DNA of 64,000 nucleotides. Origin: an uncultured Bacteroidales bacterium (GTDB taxonomy: Bacteria > Bacteroidota > Bacteroidia > Bacteroidales > UBA932). Under the pieces are notes generated by a model. The model had not been told where the DNA came from. It made no database searches and saw only the letters and a program-made list of their open reading frames with translations. How positions within the stretch are numbered: the first letter of the stretch is position 1; the number at the start of each line of letters is the position of its first letter. The position numbers were made by a program, and so were the translations under genes. This document shows positions 25,153 to 34,009 of the stretch, in pieces. The stretch is taken from positions 50,145-114,144 of the forward strand of contig CAMZGD010000006.1 in NCBI GenBank assembly GCA_947306365.1. The letters are read 5' to 3'.

Positions 25153-25854
25153 ATGGGAAAACTATACGACCGACTTTCACAGGACTACCGCATCCGGGAA
25201 GGGCTCAAGGCCTGCATCAGCTGCGGCACGTGCACGGCCATCTGTCCGGCGGCGGAGTTCTATCGCTACAATCCTAAGAAAATCGTGTCCATCGTCCAGA
25301 GCCGCGATGACGACGCCATCCTCGAACTGCTCAAGAGCGACGTGATCTGGTACTGCGGCGAATGCATGTCGTGTGTGACGCGCTGCCCGCGCAAGAACGC
25401 ACCCGGCCTGGTGATCGTCGCGCTCCGCGCGCTCAGCATCGAACTGGGTTATTTCGTGGAGAGCGAGAAGGGACGACAGCAACTGCCGCTTATGCACGCA
25501 CTCCAGGGCAATGTGCTCAACTACGGCTACTGCGTGTATCCCCTCACCTTCGCCTACGAGATGCATCCGGAATACGGGCTTGTGGGCAAATGGCAGAAGG
25601 AACACATTGAGGACGTGTACGAGCGGCTGGGCGCGCACCTGGGCCAGGTCGGTCCCGGCGCCCTGCGCAAGATTCCCCAGGAGTCACTCGACGAACTGAA
25701 GGCCATTTTCGACATCACCGGCGCCACCCGCTGGATGGAGATCGTCGAGGAAAAATCCCGCGAAAAGGCCGCTGAAATGGGCCTGACGATGGAAGAATAC
25801 GAAGCGCAGGCCTTCACCAAGACTTCGTCCTGCCACCTCAACCCCGAAAACTGA
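25153..25854 (+). CDS. HdrC-like 4Fe-4S protein
   Basis: First subunit of a heterodisulfide-reductase-like operon. Residues 21-31 and 68-78 carry two CxxCxxCxxxCP motifs for two [4Fe-4S] clusters (C21, C24, C27, C31 and C68, C71, C74, C78). The C-terminal ~140 residues are helical. In HdrABC-type complexes, HdrC passes electrons between HdrA and HdrB. It is cytoplasmic, with no signal or TM segment. HdrB follows after 6 bp. An AT-rich gap to divergent patB lies upstream, but no confident -7 box was found there. Confidence 0.9.
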   Translation: MGKLYDRLSQDYRIREGLKACISCGTCTAICPAAEFYRYNPKKIVSIVQSRDDDAILELLKSDVIWYCGECMSCVTRCPRKNAPGLVIVALRALSIELGYFVESEKGRQQLPLMHALQGNVLNYGYCVYPLTFAYEMHPEYGLVGKWQKEHIEDVYERLGAHLGQVGPGALRKIPQESLDELKAIFDITGATRWMEIVEEKSREKAAEMGLTMEEYEAQAFTKTSSCHLNPEN

Positions 25855-25860
25855 CGCACG

Positions 25861-26931
25861 ATGATCTACCAGGGAAAACAGAAAATCTGGTCCGAATACC
25901 AGAAAGAGATACCGACCGACCACTGGTTCTACGTGCGGAGCTGCATCCGGCAGACATTCTTCCCCGCCTCGGAGAAGATGTTCCTGGAAATCCTCCGCAA
26001 CCGGCTCGGAAAGGATGTGTACGAAACGCCCAGTCACACCACCTGCGGCGGCATCGCTTACCACAGCGAGGCCATTCCCCAGGAAACCGTGATGACCATC
26101 ATCGCCCGGCAGTTCGCCCTGATGACGGAAGCAGGCTACGAAAACTACGTGTGCAGCTGCATCACGAGCTTCGGCCTCTACACGGAAGTGATGGAAGACT
26201 GGCGCGAATTCCCCGAGCTGGAGGCGAAGATCCGCGAGAACCTCTGGAAAGCCACGAAACGCGAATTCAAGACGCCTAAGTACCTGGCCCACGCCAGCGA
26301 CCTGGTCTACAAGTTCCGCAACGAGATCGCCGAGCAGGCGAAGTTCCGGCTGGTCAACCGCGAGACGGGCCGGCCGCTCCGCGTGGTGGAGCACATCGGC
26401 TGCCACTACGCGAAGATGTTCCCGTCCAAGGGCGTGGGCGGCGCCGAATACCCCTATGTACTGGCCGGCATGGTGGAGTCGTGGGGCGGCGAGGTCGTCG
26501 ACTATCCGGAGCGGCGCCACTGCTGCGGCTTCGGCTTCCGGCAGTATCTCGTAAAGGCCAACCGCGGCTATTCCCTGTCGAACACCCACAAGAAGTTCGA
26601 GAGCATGGAGCCCTTCAAGCCCGACATGATCATCACCAACTGCCCGGGCTGCCCCTACTTCCTGGACCGCTGGCAGTACGTCATCGCCGAACAGACGGGA
26701 AAGACCTACGGAGAGAACGGCTACGGCATCCCCGTCTTCACCTACGAGGAAGTGGCGGGCCTGGTGCTGGGCTACGACCCGTGGGACCTCGGCCTGCAGA
26801 CCCACCAGGTCGCCGTCGAGCCGCTGCTCGACAAGATGGGCGTCCCCTACAAGCCCGAAGATAAATACAAGGGATTGAACGGCAAGCGGTTGCAGCGGCC
26901 GGAATTCCCGATGAACATCAAATGCTGCTGA
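25861..26931 (+). CDS. HdrB-like CCG-domain subunit
   Basis: A 356-residue HdrB homologue. HdrB carries the active site, normally two cysteine-rich CCG motifs (Cx31-39CCx35-36CxxC). The C-terminal motif is intact: HIGCHYAKMF, HCCGFGF, NCPGCPYF. The N-terminal one is altered: C28, then TCGG with a single cysteine at 62, then CSC (C98, C100) instead of CxxC. So one non-cubane cluster is likely kept and the other is changed or lost. The natural substrate is unlikely to be CoM-S-S-CoB, as this is not a methanogen; a different disulfide or quinone-linked reaction is probable. The next start is 1 bp after its stop. Confidence 0.9.
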   Translation: MIYQGKQKIWSEYQKEIPTDHWFYVRSCIRQTFFPASEKMFLEILRNRLGKDVYETPSHTTCGGIAYHSEAIPQETVMTIIARQFALMTEAGYENYVCSCITSFGLYTEVMEDWREFPELEAKIRENLWKATKREFKTPKYLAHASDLVYKFRNEIAEQAKFRLVNRETGRPLRVVEHIGCHYAKMFPSKGVGGAEYPYVLAGMVESWGGEVVDYPERRHCCGFGFRQYLVKANRGYSLSNTHKKFESMEPFKPDMIITNCPGCPYFLDRWQYVIAEQTGKTYGENGYGIPVFTYEEVAGLVLGYDPWDLGLQTHQVAVEPLLDKMGVPYKPEDKYKGLNGKRLQRPEFPMNIKCC

Positions 26932-26932
26932 T

Positions 26933-27949
26933 ATGAGCCAGAATGTAGTCGTCATCGGCGGAGGACCCGCCGGCATCGAAGCCTCCCGCAAACTCCGGGA
27001 CCTGGGCTACACCCCCATCCTCATCGAAAAAGAACCCGTCCTCGGCGGCCATCTCGCCCGCTGGGACCGCCTGTTCCCCGACGGGGTGGACGCCAGCACG
27101 TTCCTCGATCCGATGATCGCCGACCTCGACGGCATCAAATACTTCACCGACACCGAGGTCGCATCGATCAACCGCCTGAAGGACACCTGGGTGGTGAAAC
27201 TCTCGAACGGCCTCTCGGCCCAGGTGCGCGCCATCCTGCTGACCACCGGCTTCGACCTGTTCAAGGCCGAGAAGAAAGAAGAATACGGCTACGGCATCTA
27301 CGAACGCGTGATCACGAACGCCGACCTGGAGGCCTGGTTCAAGAGCGGCGCGGCGCCGCAGTTCGACGACGTGAAGGTCATCGGATTCGTCCACTGCGTA
27401 GGTTCGCGCGACGAGAAGGCCGGCAACCGGCAATGCTCGAAAGTCTGCTGCGTGACGGCCGTCAAGCAGGCCTGCGAAATCAAGGAGAAGTTCCCCGACG
27501 CCACGGTCTACTGTTTCTATATGGACCTCCGGATGTTCGGGCGCAAATACGAGGACCTTTACCTGAAGGCCCAGAAGGAGTACGGCATCCGTTTCGTGCG
27601 GGGGCGCGTCTCCGAAGTGTCGGAAGACCTGGACGGCCATCTGTTCGTCAAGGCGGAAGACACGCTCTTCGGCAAGCCGATGAAACTCAAGGCGGACCTG
27701 CTCGTGCTGATGAGCGGGATGACGCCGGCAGCCAGCACCCAGCAACTGGCCCGGATGGTCAACATCCAGACGGGCGACGACGGGTTCTTCCTTCCGAAAA
27801 GCCTGATTGTCAGCCCGTTCACTTCATCCCGGGAAGGTATATTCTTCGCCGGCGCCGCTACCGGACCGAAGACCCTGCCGGAGACGCTCAGCGAGGCATC
27901 GGCCGCCGCCCTGGCCATCGACCATTACCTTAAAACCCTGCAACGATGA
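26933..27949 (+). CDS. Short HdrA-like flavoprotein
   Basis: A 338-residue FAD protein of the HdrA/QmoA group. The N-terminal dinucleotide fold GGGPAGIEASRKL (~8-20) and the HdrA signature VHCVGSRDE...CSKVCCVTAVKQA are clear. It ends with a FAD-binding segment GIFFAGAATGPKTLPETLSEA. It lacks the C-terminal ferredoxin domain and extra clusters of methanogen HdrA (which is about twice as long), so it resembles QmoA-type subunits. It probably links electron flow between the HdrC subunits. Its stop overlaps the next start as ATGA. Confidence 0.9.
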   Translation: MSQNVVVIGGGPAGIEASRKLRDLGYTPILIEKEPVLGGHLARWDRLFPDGVDASTFLDPMIADLDGIKYFTDTEVASINRLKDTWVVKLSNGLSAQVRAILLTTGFDLFKAEKKEEYGYGIYERVITNADLEAWFKSGAAPQFDDVKVIGFVHCVGSRDEKAGNRQCSKVCCVTAVKQACEIKEKFPDATVYCFYMDLRMFGRKYEDLYLKAQKEYGIRFVRGRVSEVSEDLDGHLFVKAEDTLFGKPMKLKADLLVLMSGMTPAASTQQLARMVNIQTGDDGFFLPKSLIVSPFTSSREGIFFAGAATGPKTLPETLSEASAAALAIDHYLKTLQR

Positions 27950-28287
27950 TCGATTTCGGCTACGGGCTGACCCCGAGTTCCACGCTCAAGATCGAAGACG
28001 TACGGCTTCCGGCGTTCGGGGAGCTGCTCCGTCGTGAACCCGACGCGGCCAAGTGCATCGCCTGCGGTTCGTGTGCGGCCAGCTGCAGCGCAGGCGTCTT
28101 CACGGAGATGAACCTGCGTCGCGTGATCCTCTCGCTCCAGCGGGGCCGCGAAAAGGAAACCCTTCCCCTGCTCCGGCACTGCATGCTCTGCGGCAAGTGC
28201 CAGCTTGTCTGCCCGCGGGGCGTAAACACCCGGCACCTCATCCTGAGCATCGGCAAGGTCTATCAACTGGAGGAGGACAAACGATGA
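27946..28287 (+). CDS. Second HdrC-like 4Fe-4S protein
   Basis: A 113-residue soluble protein with two [4Fe-4S] motifs: CIACGSCAASCSAG and CMLCGKCQLVCPRG. It overlaps the HdrA-like gene and the membrane subunit by ATGA at both ends, so the three are tightly coupled. Two HdrC-type subunits of different size in one operon suggest an electron path from the membrane subunit via this protein to the flavoprotein, then via the larger HdrC to HdrB. That order is inferred. Confidence 0.88.
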   Translation: MIDFGYGLTPSSTLKIEDVRLPAFGELLRREPDAAKCIACGSCAASCSAGVFTEMNLRRVILSLQRGREKETLPLLRHCMLCGKCQLVCPRGVNTRHLILSIGKVYQLEEDKR

Positions 28288-30107
28288 AGGAACGCATTCT
28301 GGCCGCTTACGACCCGTTCGTCCTGCCGTTCGTCTTCGGCATGACGTTCGTCCTGGCGTACTGCCTCATCGCGCTGGTCAAGGTACTGATCCAGCTCAAC
28401 GCCGCCGACCGGCGCAAGTTCGCCCTGTCGCTCATCACCCCGACGACGATCTTCAAGAACATCCGCGACATCTTCTGCGACTGCCTCTTCCACGTGAAGC
28501 TCTGGAAGCGCAACAAGGTGCTGGGCTATATGCATTCGAGCATCGCCTTCGGCTGGTTCATGATCATCGTCATCGGCCATATCGAAACGATCCTCTACAT
28601 CCCGGAGCGGCTGCACAAGATGTACTACCCCATCTTCTTCCGCTACTTCATGGAAGAGCAGAATACGACCCTCCAGGGTTCGTTCTTCTTCTTCCTGATG
28701 GACTTCTTCCTGCTGGTCATCCTGAGCGGCATCGCCATCGCCATCGTCAAGCGGTTCCGTTCACGCATCGTGGGGATGCGCCGCACCACGAAGCTCACGC
28801 TGACCGACCGCATCGGGCTTTACAGCCTCTGGGCCATCTTCCCGCTGCGCTGGATCGCCGAGGGATTCACTGCGGGCGTGGCCGGCGGCAGCTTCATGAC
28901 CGTCCCGATCAACTGGCTGCTCCACAACTTCATGAGCAAGCCCGAGAACATCACGGTGGCCTGGTGGCTCTACTCGATTGCGCTGGGCACGTTCCTGACC
29001 GTGCTGCCCTTTACCCGCTATATGCACATTCCTGCCGAGATCCTGCTCGTCCCGATGCGCAACGCGGGCCTGCCGGTGCGCCATACGCGGAAGGGCTTCT
29101 CGCTGGCGATGCTCTATTCCTGCCCGAGCTGCGGCGTCTGCATCGACGCCTGCCCGATGGGCGTACAGAAGAAGAACGTGAAGGATGCGACCGTCTATAT
29201 GGTCCGCAACCTGAAGCGCAGAAACCGGAAGCGGTCGCTCGAGATCGCCGAAAAATGCCTGATGTGCGGCAAATGCGCCGCCCTGTGCCAGGTGCAGATG
29301 GATGCCTGCGGCCTGCGGCTCGCCTACCGCACTTCCCAGGAGCGCAAGCAGAACCGGATTCCGGCCGATTTCGGCTACCTGAATGCCGTCGCGCCGCTGC
29401 CGCGGACCGAGACGGAAGGAAAAGTGCTTTACTATGCCGGCTGCATGAGTTCGCTCACGCCGGTCATCTCCCGTTCCGTCCAGCAGGTGCTCCGGCACGC
29501 CGGCGTGGAATTCGAACTGATGGACAAGGACGGCAGCATCTGCTGCGGCCGGCCGCTGATGCTCGCCGGGCGACAGGACGAAGCCCGGGCGCTGATTGAA
29601 AAGAACCGCAAGCTCATCGAAGAAAGCGGTGCCCGCATCCTGCTGGTGAGCTGCGCCATCTGCTACCGCATCTTCAAGGAGCACTACGACCTGATCGGCG
29701 TGGAGGTGATGCACTATACCGAGTACTTCAACCGGCTGCTGCAGGAAGGCAGGCTGAAGGTGAAGAACAGCCACCAGACCCTCGTCTATCACGACCCGTG
29801 CGACCTGGGACGCGGCTGCGGCATCTACGACGCCCCCCGCACCGCCCTGCGGGCCGTAGGACAGCTGGTCCCTGCCCTCAAGGAGCGGGAGGAGAGCATC
29901 TGCTGCGGCGGCTCCGTCGGATCGCTGACGCTCCGCTACGAAGACCGGGAACCCATCACCCGGGGCGCCCTCGACAACCTCACGGCCAACAATCCCGAGC
30001 AGATCGTCACCGCCTGCCCGCTCTGCCTGAAGACCTTCGGCCGCTACGCCACGGTCCCCGTGGCCGATTTCGCCCAAATACTGGCAGAGAACCTTGATAA
30101 CGATTAA
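28284..30107 (+). CDS. Membrane-bound HdrDE-like fusion (cytochrome b + HdrD)
   Basis: A 607-residue two-part protein. The N-terminal ~270 residues have about five membrane helices, with histidines placed like NarI/DsrM haem ligands (YMHSSIAFGWF, VIGHIETIL, YMHIPAEI). The C-terminal ~330 residues are HdrD/DsrK-like: CPSCGVCIDACPMG, CLMCGKCAALCQ, then two complete CCG motifs (AGCMSS...SICCGRP...SCAICYR and HDPCDLG...SICCGGS...ACPLCLK). It would connect the quinone pool to the cytoplasmic iron-sulfur subunits. The start was set at MKERILAAYD, where ATGA couples it to the previous gene. Confidence 0.9.
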   Translation: MKERILAAYDPFVLPFVFGMTFVLAYCLIALVKVLIQLNAADRRKFALSLITPTTIFKNIRDIFCDCLFHVKLWKRNKVLGYMHSSIAFGWFMIIVIGHIETILYIPERLHKMYYPIFFRYFMEEQNTTLQGSFFFFLMDFFLLVILSGIAIAIVKRFRSRIVGMRRTTKLTLTDRIGLYSLWAIFPLRWIAEGFTAGVAGGSFMTVPINWLLHNFMSKPENITVAWWLYSIALGTFLTVLPFTRYMHIPAEILLVPMRNAGLPVRHTRKGFSLAMLYSCPSCGVCIDACPMGVQKKNVKDATVYMVRNLKRRNRKRSLEIAEKCLMCGKCAALCQVQMDACGLRLAYRTSQERKQNRIPADFGYLNAVAPLPRTETEGKVLYYAGCMSSLTPVISRSVQQVLRHAGVEFELMDKDGSICCGRPLMLAGRQDEARALIEKNRKLIEESGARILLVSCAICYRIFKEHYDLIGVEVMHYTEYFNRLLQEGRLKVKNSHQTLVYHDPCDLGRGCGIYDAPRTALRAVGQLVPALKEREESICCGGSVGSLTLRYEDREPITRGALDNLTANNPEQIVTACPLCLKTFGRYATVPVADFAQILAENLDND

Positions 30108-30117
30108 TACCCATCAT

Positions 30118-31404
30118 ATGACAGACTTTCAACCGACACGATACGGGCTGGAGACGGTGGCCACGGGCCGCCGTTTCGAAGACACCGGCTGGATGCTGGC
30201 CGACCCGCAGTGCAAGGAGCCCTCGCTGATCCGCGCCGTTTACGAAAAGAAACAGATCACCTTCGGACCCGCTTCCCGCGGCATCTACAAGTTCGCCGAC
30301 TGGATGCCAGTCAGGCGGATGCTCAAGGGATCCGCCCCCACGGTCACCTTCAAGAGCGAAAAGCTGGCGGCACGGCTGGGACTGCCCAACCTCTACATCG
30401 CATTTTCGGGATACTGGCCCGAGAAAGGCGGTGCGATGACCACCTGTTCCTTCAAGGAGACGGAGGCCTACAGCGTGTGCGCCCGGCTGCCGGAAGGCGA
30501 GAAGCGCATCCTGGTGGTATCGTCGGCCGGCAACACGGCCCGCGCCTTCGCCAAGGTCTGCTCGGAGAATGAGATTCCCCTCCTTCTTACCGTTCCGGAG
30601 GAAAACATCGGCGCCCTGTGGTTTGAACAGCCGCTCAGCGACTGCGTGAAACTCATCTGCTCGCCGAAGGGAACCGACTATTTCGACGCCATCGCCCTGG
30701 GCGACGCCGCCTGCACCTCTCCGATGTTCTTCGCCGAAGGCGGCGCCAAGAACATCGCCCGCCGCGACGGGATGGCCACCACCGTCCTCTCGGCCGCAGA
30801 GGTCATCGGGTACATCCCCGACGCATATTTCCAGGCCATCGGATCGGGCACCGGCACCATCGCCGCCTGGGAGGCCAACCTCCGCCTGATCGGCGACGGC
30901 CGTTTCGGCAGCCACAAGATGAAGCTCTTCCCGTCGCAGAACGTCCCGTTCCTGCCGATGTACGACGCCTGGAAGGCGGGCAGCCGTGCGCTCCTGCCGA
31001 TGGACGACGACGATGCGCGCCGGAAAGCCCTGGCCATCGACGCCAAGGTGCTCTCCAACCGGCGTCCGCCCTACAGCATCAAGGGCGGTCTGTACGATGC
31101 CCTCTGCGACGCGGGCGGCGACGTGGAATGCGCCACCAACGACGACATCCGGGCGATGCAGGAACTCTTCCTCGACACGGAAGGCATCGACATCTACTCT
31201 GCCGCGGCCGTGGCGCTCAAGGGCATGCTCAACGCCTTCGAGGCCGGCAAGCTGCCGCGCGACGCCGTGGCCCTGCTCAACGTCACCGGCGCCGGCGAGG
31301 TCCGCTTCAAGAAAGAGCACACCTGCCATTACCTCAAACCCAGCCTGATCGGCAACGCCTCCGACCCCGGCATCGTCGAAAAGATCGAGAAATTATTTAA
31401 ATAA
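30118..31404 (+). CDS. Cysteate synthase homologue
   Basis: A 428-residue PLP enzyme of the threonine-synthase-like fold, matching cysteate synthase. That enzyme makes L-cysteate from O-phosphoserine and sulfite. The PLP lysine is K113 in CSFKETEAYS; the phosphate-binding VVSSAGNTARAFA and AIGSGTGTIAAWE segments are typical. In methanogens this reaction feeds coenzyme M; in Bacteroidota, cysteate feeds sulfonolipid (capnine) synthesis. It begins 10 bp after the Hdr-like membrane subunit, as the last gene of that operon. The reaction is a family-level call; a threonine-synthase-like variant is the alternative. Confidence 0.82.
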   Translation: MTDFQPTRYGLETVATGRRFEDTGWMLADPQCKEPSLIRAVYEKKQITFGPASRGIYKFADWMPVRRMLKGSAPTVTFKSEKLAARLGLPNLYIAFSGYWPEKGGAMTTCSFKETEAYSVCARLPEGEKRILVVSSAGNTARAFAKVCSENEIPLLLTVPEENIGALWFEQPLSDCVKLICSPKGTDYFDAIALGDAACTSPMFFAEGGAKNIARRDGMATTVLSAAEVIGYIPDAYFQAIGSGTGTIAAWEANLRLIGDGRFGSHKMKLFPSQNVPFLPMYDAWKAGSRALLPMDDDDARRKALAIDAKVLSNRRPPYSIKGGLYDALCDAGGDVECATNDDIRAMQELFLDTEGIDIYSAAAVALKGMLNAFEAGKLPRDAVALLNVTGAGEVRFKKEHTCHYLKPSLIGNASDPGIVEKIEKLFK

Positions 31405-31411
31405 TGAGATT

Positions 31412-31535
31412 AACAGGGATGTAGCTGTTTCAAAACTACGGACCCTGCGGGTCCTATCCCTCCCAAGCAAGCTTGGGCCCCTCCCACTCACGGCTGCGTG
31501 GGCGCAGACGGTTTTGAAACAGCTACATCCCTGTT
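31412..31535. repeat. 124-bp element with perfect 25-bp inverted ends
   Basis: The ends (31412-31436 and 31511-31535) are perfect 25-bp inverted repeats, including ACAGGGATGTAGCTG. Inside are three smaller hairpins: GGACCC-TGC-GGGTCC (31440-31454), CCCAAGC-AA-GCTTGGG (31462-31477) and CCCAC/GTGGG (31483-31502). It fills almost the whole gap between cysteate synthase and GH89. It contains no gene, and no clear target-site duplication flanks it. Options are a MITE-like element, a strong transcription barrier, or a structured RNA. Confidence 0.75.
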
Positions 31536-31547
31536 GAAGAACAACCT

Positions 31548-33755
31548 ATGAAAATACTATTCCCTATCTCGGTTCTCACCGCCCTTATCCTGACGGCCGG
31601 ATGCGGCCGCAACCACGACGGAACGCCGGACGCGAAGGCGGCCTCCGACCTGGCTGCGCGTGTCATTCCCGATGCTGCCCGCCATTTCACCTTCGAGACG
31701 CTGCCGGCCGACACGGCCGACTTCTTCACGCTCCGCAGCGAAGGCCGCAGGATCTTCATCGGCGGCAACAACGCCAATTCGATGGCCGTGGGCCTCAACC
31801 ACTACCTCAAATACTGGTGCCACGTGAACATCGGATGGTTTGCCTGGGACAAAGGCACGATGCCCAAAACGCTGCCGCGCGTGGAGGCGCCGGTCCGGCA
31901 CGAAGCCCGCGTTCCGGAGCGTTTCTTCCTGAACTACTGCACCTACGGCTACACGATGCCGTGGTGGGGCTGGAAGGAATGGGAGCACTTCATCGACTGG
32001 ATGGCGCTCAACGGCATCAACCTGCCGCTGGCCATCACCGGACAGGAATCCATCTGGTACCAGGTCTGGACGGAACTCGGGCTCTCCGATGCGGAGGTCC
32101 GCAGCTATTTTACCGGACCGGCCCACCTGCCCTGGCACCGGATGCTGAACATCGACCGCTGGGGCGGCCCGCTGCCGAAGTCCTGGCTCGAAGGCCAGGA
32201 GGCCCTGCAGAAGCAGATCGTGGCCCGCGAGCGCGAACTCAATATGAAACCGGTGCTTCCGGCCTTCGCCGGGCACGTCCCGCCGGAGCTGCAGCGCATC
32301 TATCCGGACGCCCGGATCGAACGGATGAGCGACTGGGCCGGCTTCGCGCTGGAAGACTATCCCTGGTTCCTCGACCCGGAAGATCCTTTGTTCCCCGTCA
32401 TCCAGCAGAAGTTCCTGGAGAAGGAGACCGAAATCTACGGCACGGACCATATCTACGGCATCGACATCTTCAACGAGATGATTCCCAGGAGCTGGGATCC
32501 CGACTATCTGGGCGGCGTGAGCAAGGGCGTCTATGCGTCGCTCGCCGCGGCCGATCCGCAGGCCACCTGGCTCCAGATGACCTGGCTCTTCTACAACGAG
32601 CGCAAATACTGGTTCGAAGGGGACTCCGACGCACGCGTGAAGGCCTTCCTGACTTCCTACCCCGCCGAACATTCGATCCTGCTCGACTACTACTGCGAAC
32701 GGATGGAAGTCTGGCGCAAGACCCAGAGCTACTACGGCATCCCGTTCATCTGGTGCTATCTCGGCAACTTCGGCGGCAATACGTTCCTGGCCGGCGACAT
32801 CCAGGAAGTCGGCAACCTCATCGAGGGCGCCTTCGCCGAAGCCGGGCCGAGTTTCAAGGGCATCGGCTCCACGCTGGAAGGCTTCGACTGCAACCCGTTC
32901 ATGTACCAGTTCATCTTCGAAAAGGCCTGGGACTTCCCGCAGCACCAGGATCCCGGCGCCTATGCCGACGCCCTGGCCTGGAGCCGCGCCGGCGTGGACA
33001 ACGAAGAGGCCCGGGCCGCGTGGAAAGAACTCTTCGACGAGATCTACATCCAGCGTTCCGTGCCCGGCCACAGCCCGCTGATGAACCTGCGCCCGTCGTT
33101 CGGCCGTTCCAGTTCCTACCATTCCAGCGTCCGCTTCAACTACGAGAACGAGAAGCTGCGCGAAGTGGTGGCGCACCTGCTGGCCGCCGGCGGTCACGGA
33201 CCGTCCTACGAATTCGACCTTGTCAACCTTACGCGACAATACCTGAGCAACCGGTTCGAGCAGCAGTTCGCCGACTACAAGGCCGCCTATGAAGCGGGCG
33301 ATACGGAGGCGATGGCTGCCGGCCGCACGGCTATGCTTGCCACCTTCGACACACTCGACGAACTGCTGGCTTCGCAGCCGTATTTCCTCGTCGGGAAATG
33401 GATCGCCGACGCCCGCAGCTGGGGCGCCGACGACGCCGAGGCCGACTATTTTGAAAGCAACGCCCGCAACCTTCTGACCAGCTGGGGCGACCGCGGCAAC
33501 CTCCTCACCGACTATGCCGACCGTTCCTGGGCCGGCCTGGTGGGAACCTACTACAAGCCGCGTTGGGAGATGTTCTTCCGGGCGGTCGACGAGGCCGTCG
33601 CCGCCGGCCAGCGGCTGGAAGGCGCCCGGGAGGAGGCGTTGCTCGAGGCGATGAAGGACTTCGAATACGCCTGGTGGGCCGAGCGCCCCGGCATCTTCCC
33701 CGCCACCCCCGTCGGCGAGCCCGTGGCGCTGGTCCGGAACGTGTTCGCCGAATAA
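31548..33755 (+). CDS. Alpha-N-acetylglucosaminidase lipoprotein (GH89)
   Basis: A 735-residue NAGLU-type glycoside hydrolase. A lipoprotein signal (ISVLTALILTAGC) places it on the outer membrane or periplasm. GH89 releases terminal alpha-1,4-GlcNAc, for example from heparan sulfate or gastric mucin. The N-terminal ~110 residues form the small domain. The catalytic barrel has YCTYGYTMPWWGWKEWE and the two conserved acids in FNEMIP and STLEGFDCNPF. The C-terminal helical domain includes DLVNLTRQYLSNRF. It stands alone without SusC/SusD partners, so it is not in a typical polysaccharide-utilisation locus. Confidence 0.94.
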   Translation: MKILFPISVLTALILTAGCGRNHDGTPDAKAASDLAARVIPDAARHFTFETLPADTADFFTLRSEGRRIFIGGNNANSMAVGLNHYLKYWCHVNIGWFAWDKGTMPKTLPRVEAPVRHEARVPERFFLNYCTYGYTMPWWGWKEWEHFIDWMALNGINLPLAITGQESIWYQVWTELGLSDAEVRSYFTGPAHLPWHRMLNIDRWGGPLPKSWLEGQEALQKQIVARERELNMKPVLPAFAGHVPPELQRIYPDARIERMSDWAGFALEDYPWFLDPEDPLFPVIQQKFLEKETEIYGTDHIYGIDIFNEMIPRSWDPDYLGGVSKGVYASLAAADPQATWLQMTWLFYNERKYWFEGDSDARVKAFLTSYPAEHSILLDYYCERMEVWRKTQSYYGIPFIWCYLGNFGGNTFLAGDIQEVGNLIEGAFAEAGPSFKGIGSTLEGFDCNPFMYQFIFEKAWDFPQHQDPGAYADALAWSRAGVDNEEARAAWKELFDEIYIQRSVPGHSPLMNLRPSFGRSSSYHSSVRFNYENEKLREVVAHLLAAGGHGPSYEFDLVNLTRQYLSNRFEQQFADYKAAYEAGDTEAMAAGRTAMLATFDTLDELLASQPYFLVGKWIADARSWGADDAEADYFESNARNLLTSWGDRGNLLTDYADRSWAGLVGTYYKPRWEMFFRAVDEAVAAGQRLEGAREEALLEAMKDFEYAWWAERPGIFPATPVGEPVALVRNVFAE

Positions 33756-33792
33756 GCCGTCCATCCGGCACCGAAATAAAGCATTTACGCGT

Positions 33793-34008
33793 ATGATCGT
33801 CAAAGAATACAAGACGGAAGGACTCACCGTCATCTGGAAACCGGAGCTTTGCACGCACACGGGCATCTGCGTGCGGACGCTGCCGAAAGTGTACAACGTG
33901 ATGGCCCGTCCCTGGTGCCGGCCCGAAAACGCCAGCCGGGCGGAGCTGATCGCCCAGATCGACCGCTGTCCCTCCGGGGCCCTCAGCTATCGGATTGAGG
34001 AGGACTGA
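33793..34008 (+). CDS. Divergent 4Fe-4S mono-cluster protein
   Basis: A 71-residue protein resembling the small ferredoxin-like family Fer4_19. Cysteines at LCTHTGICVRTLP and in DRCPSGAL are the likely ligands; a further Cys lies between them. It starts MIVKEYKTEGLTVIWKPELC, typical for the family, which is often found beside small GNAT genes as here (next ATG is 1 bp away). The electron partner is unknown. Confidence 0.85.
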   Translation: MIVKEYKTEGLTVIWKPELCTHTGICVRTLPKVYNVMARPWCRPENASRAELIAQIDRCPSGALSYRIEED

Positions 34009-34009
34009 G

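Noticed and set aside
31412..31535. Insertion sequence or integron attC site
   Set aside because: There is no transposase or integrase and no target duplication, and attC core sites are absent.
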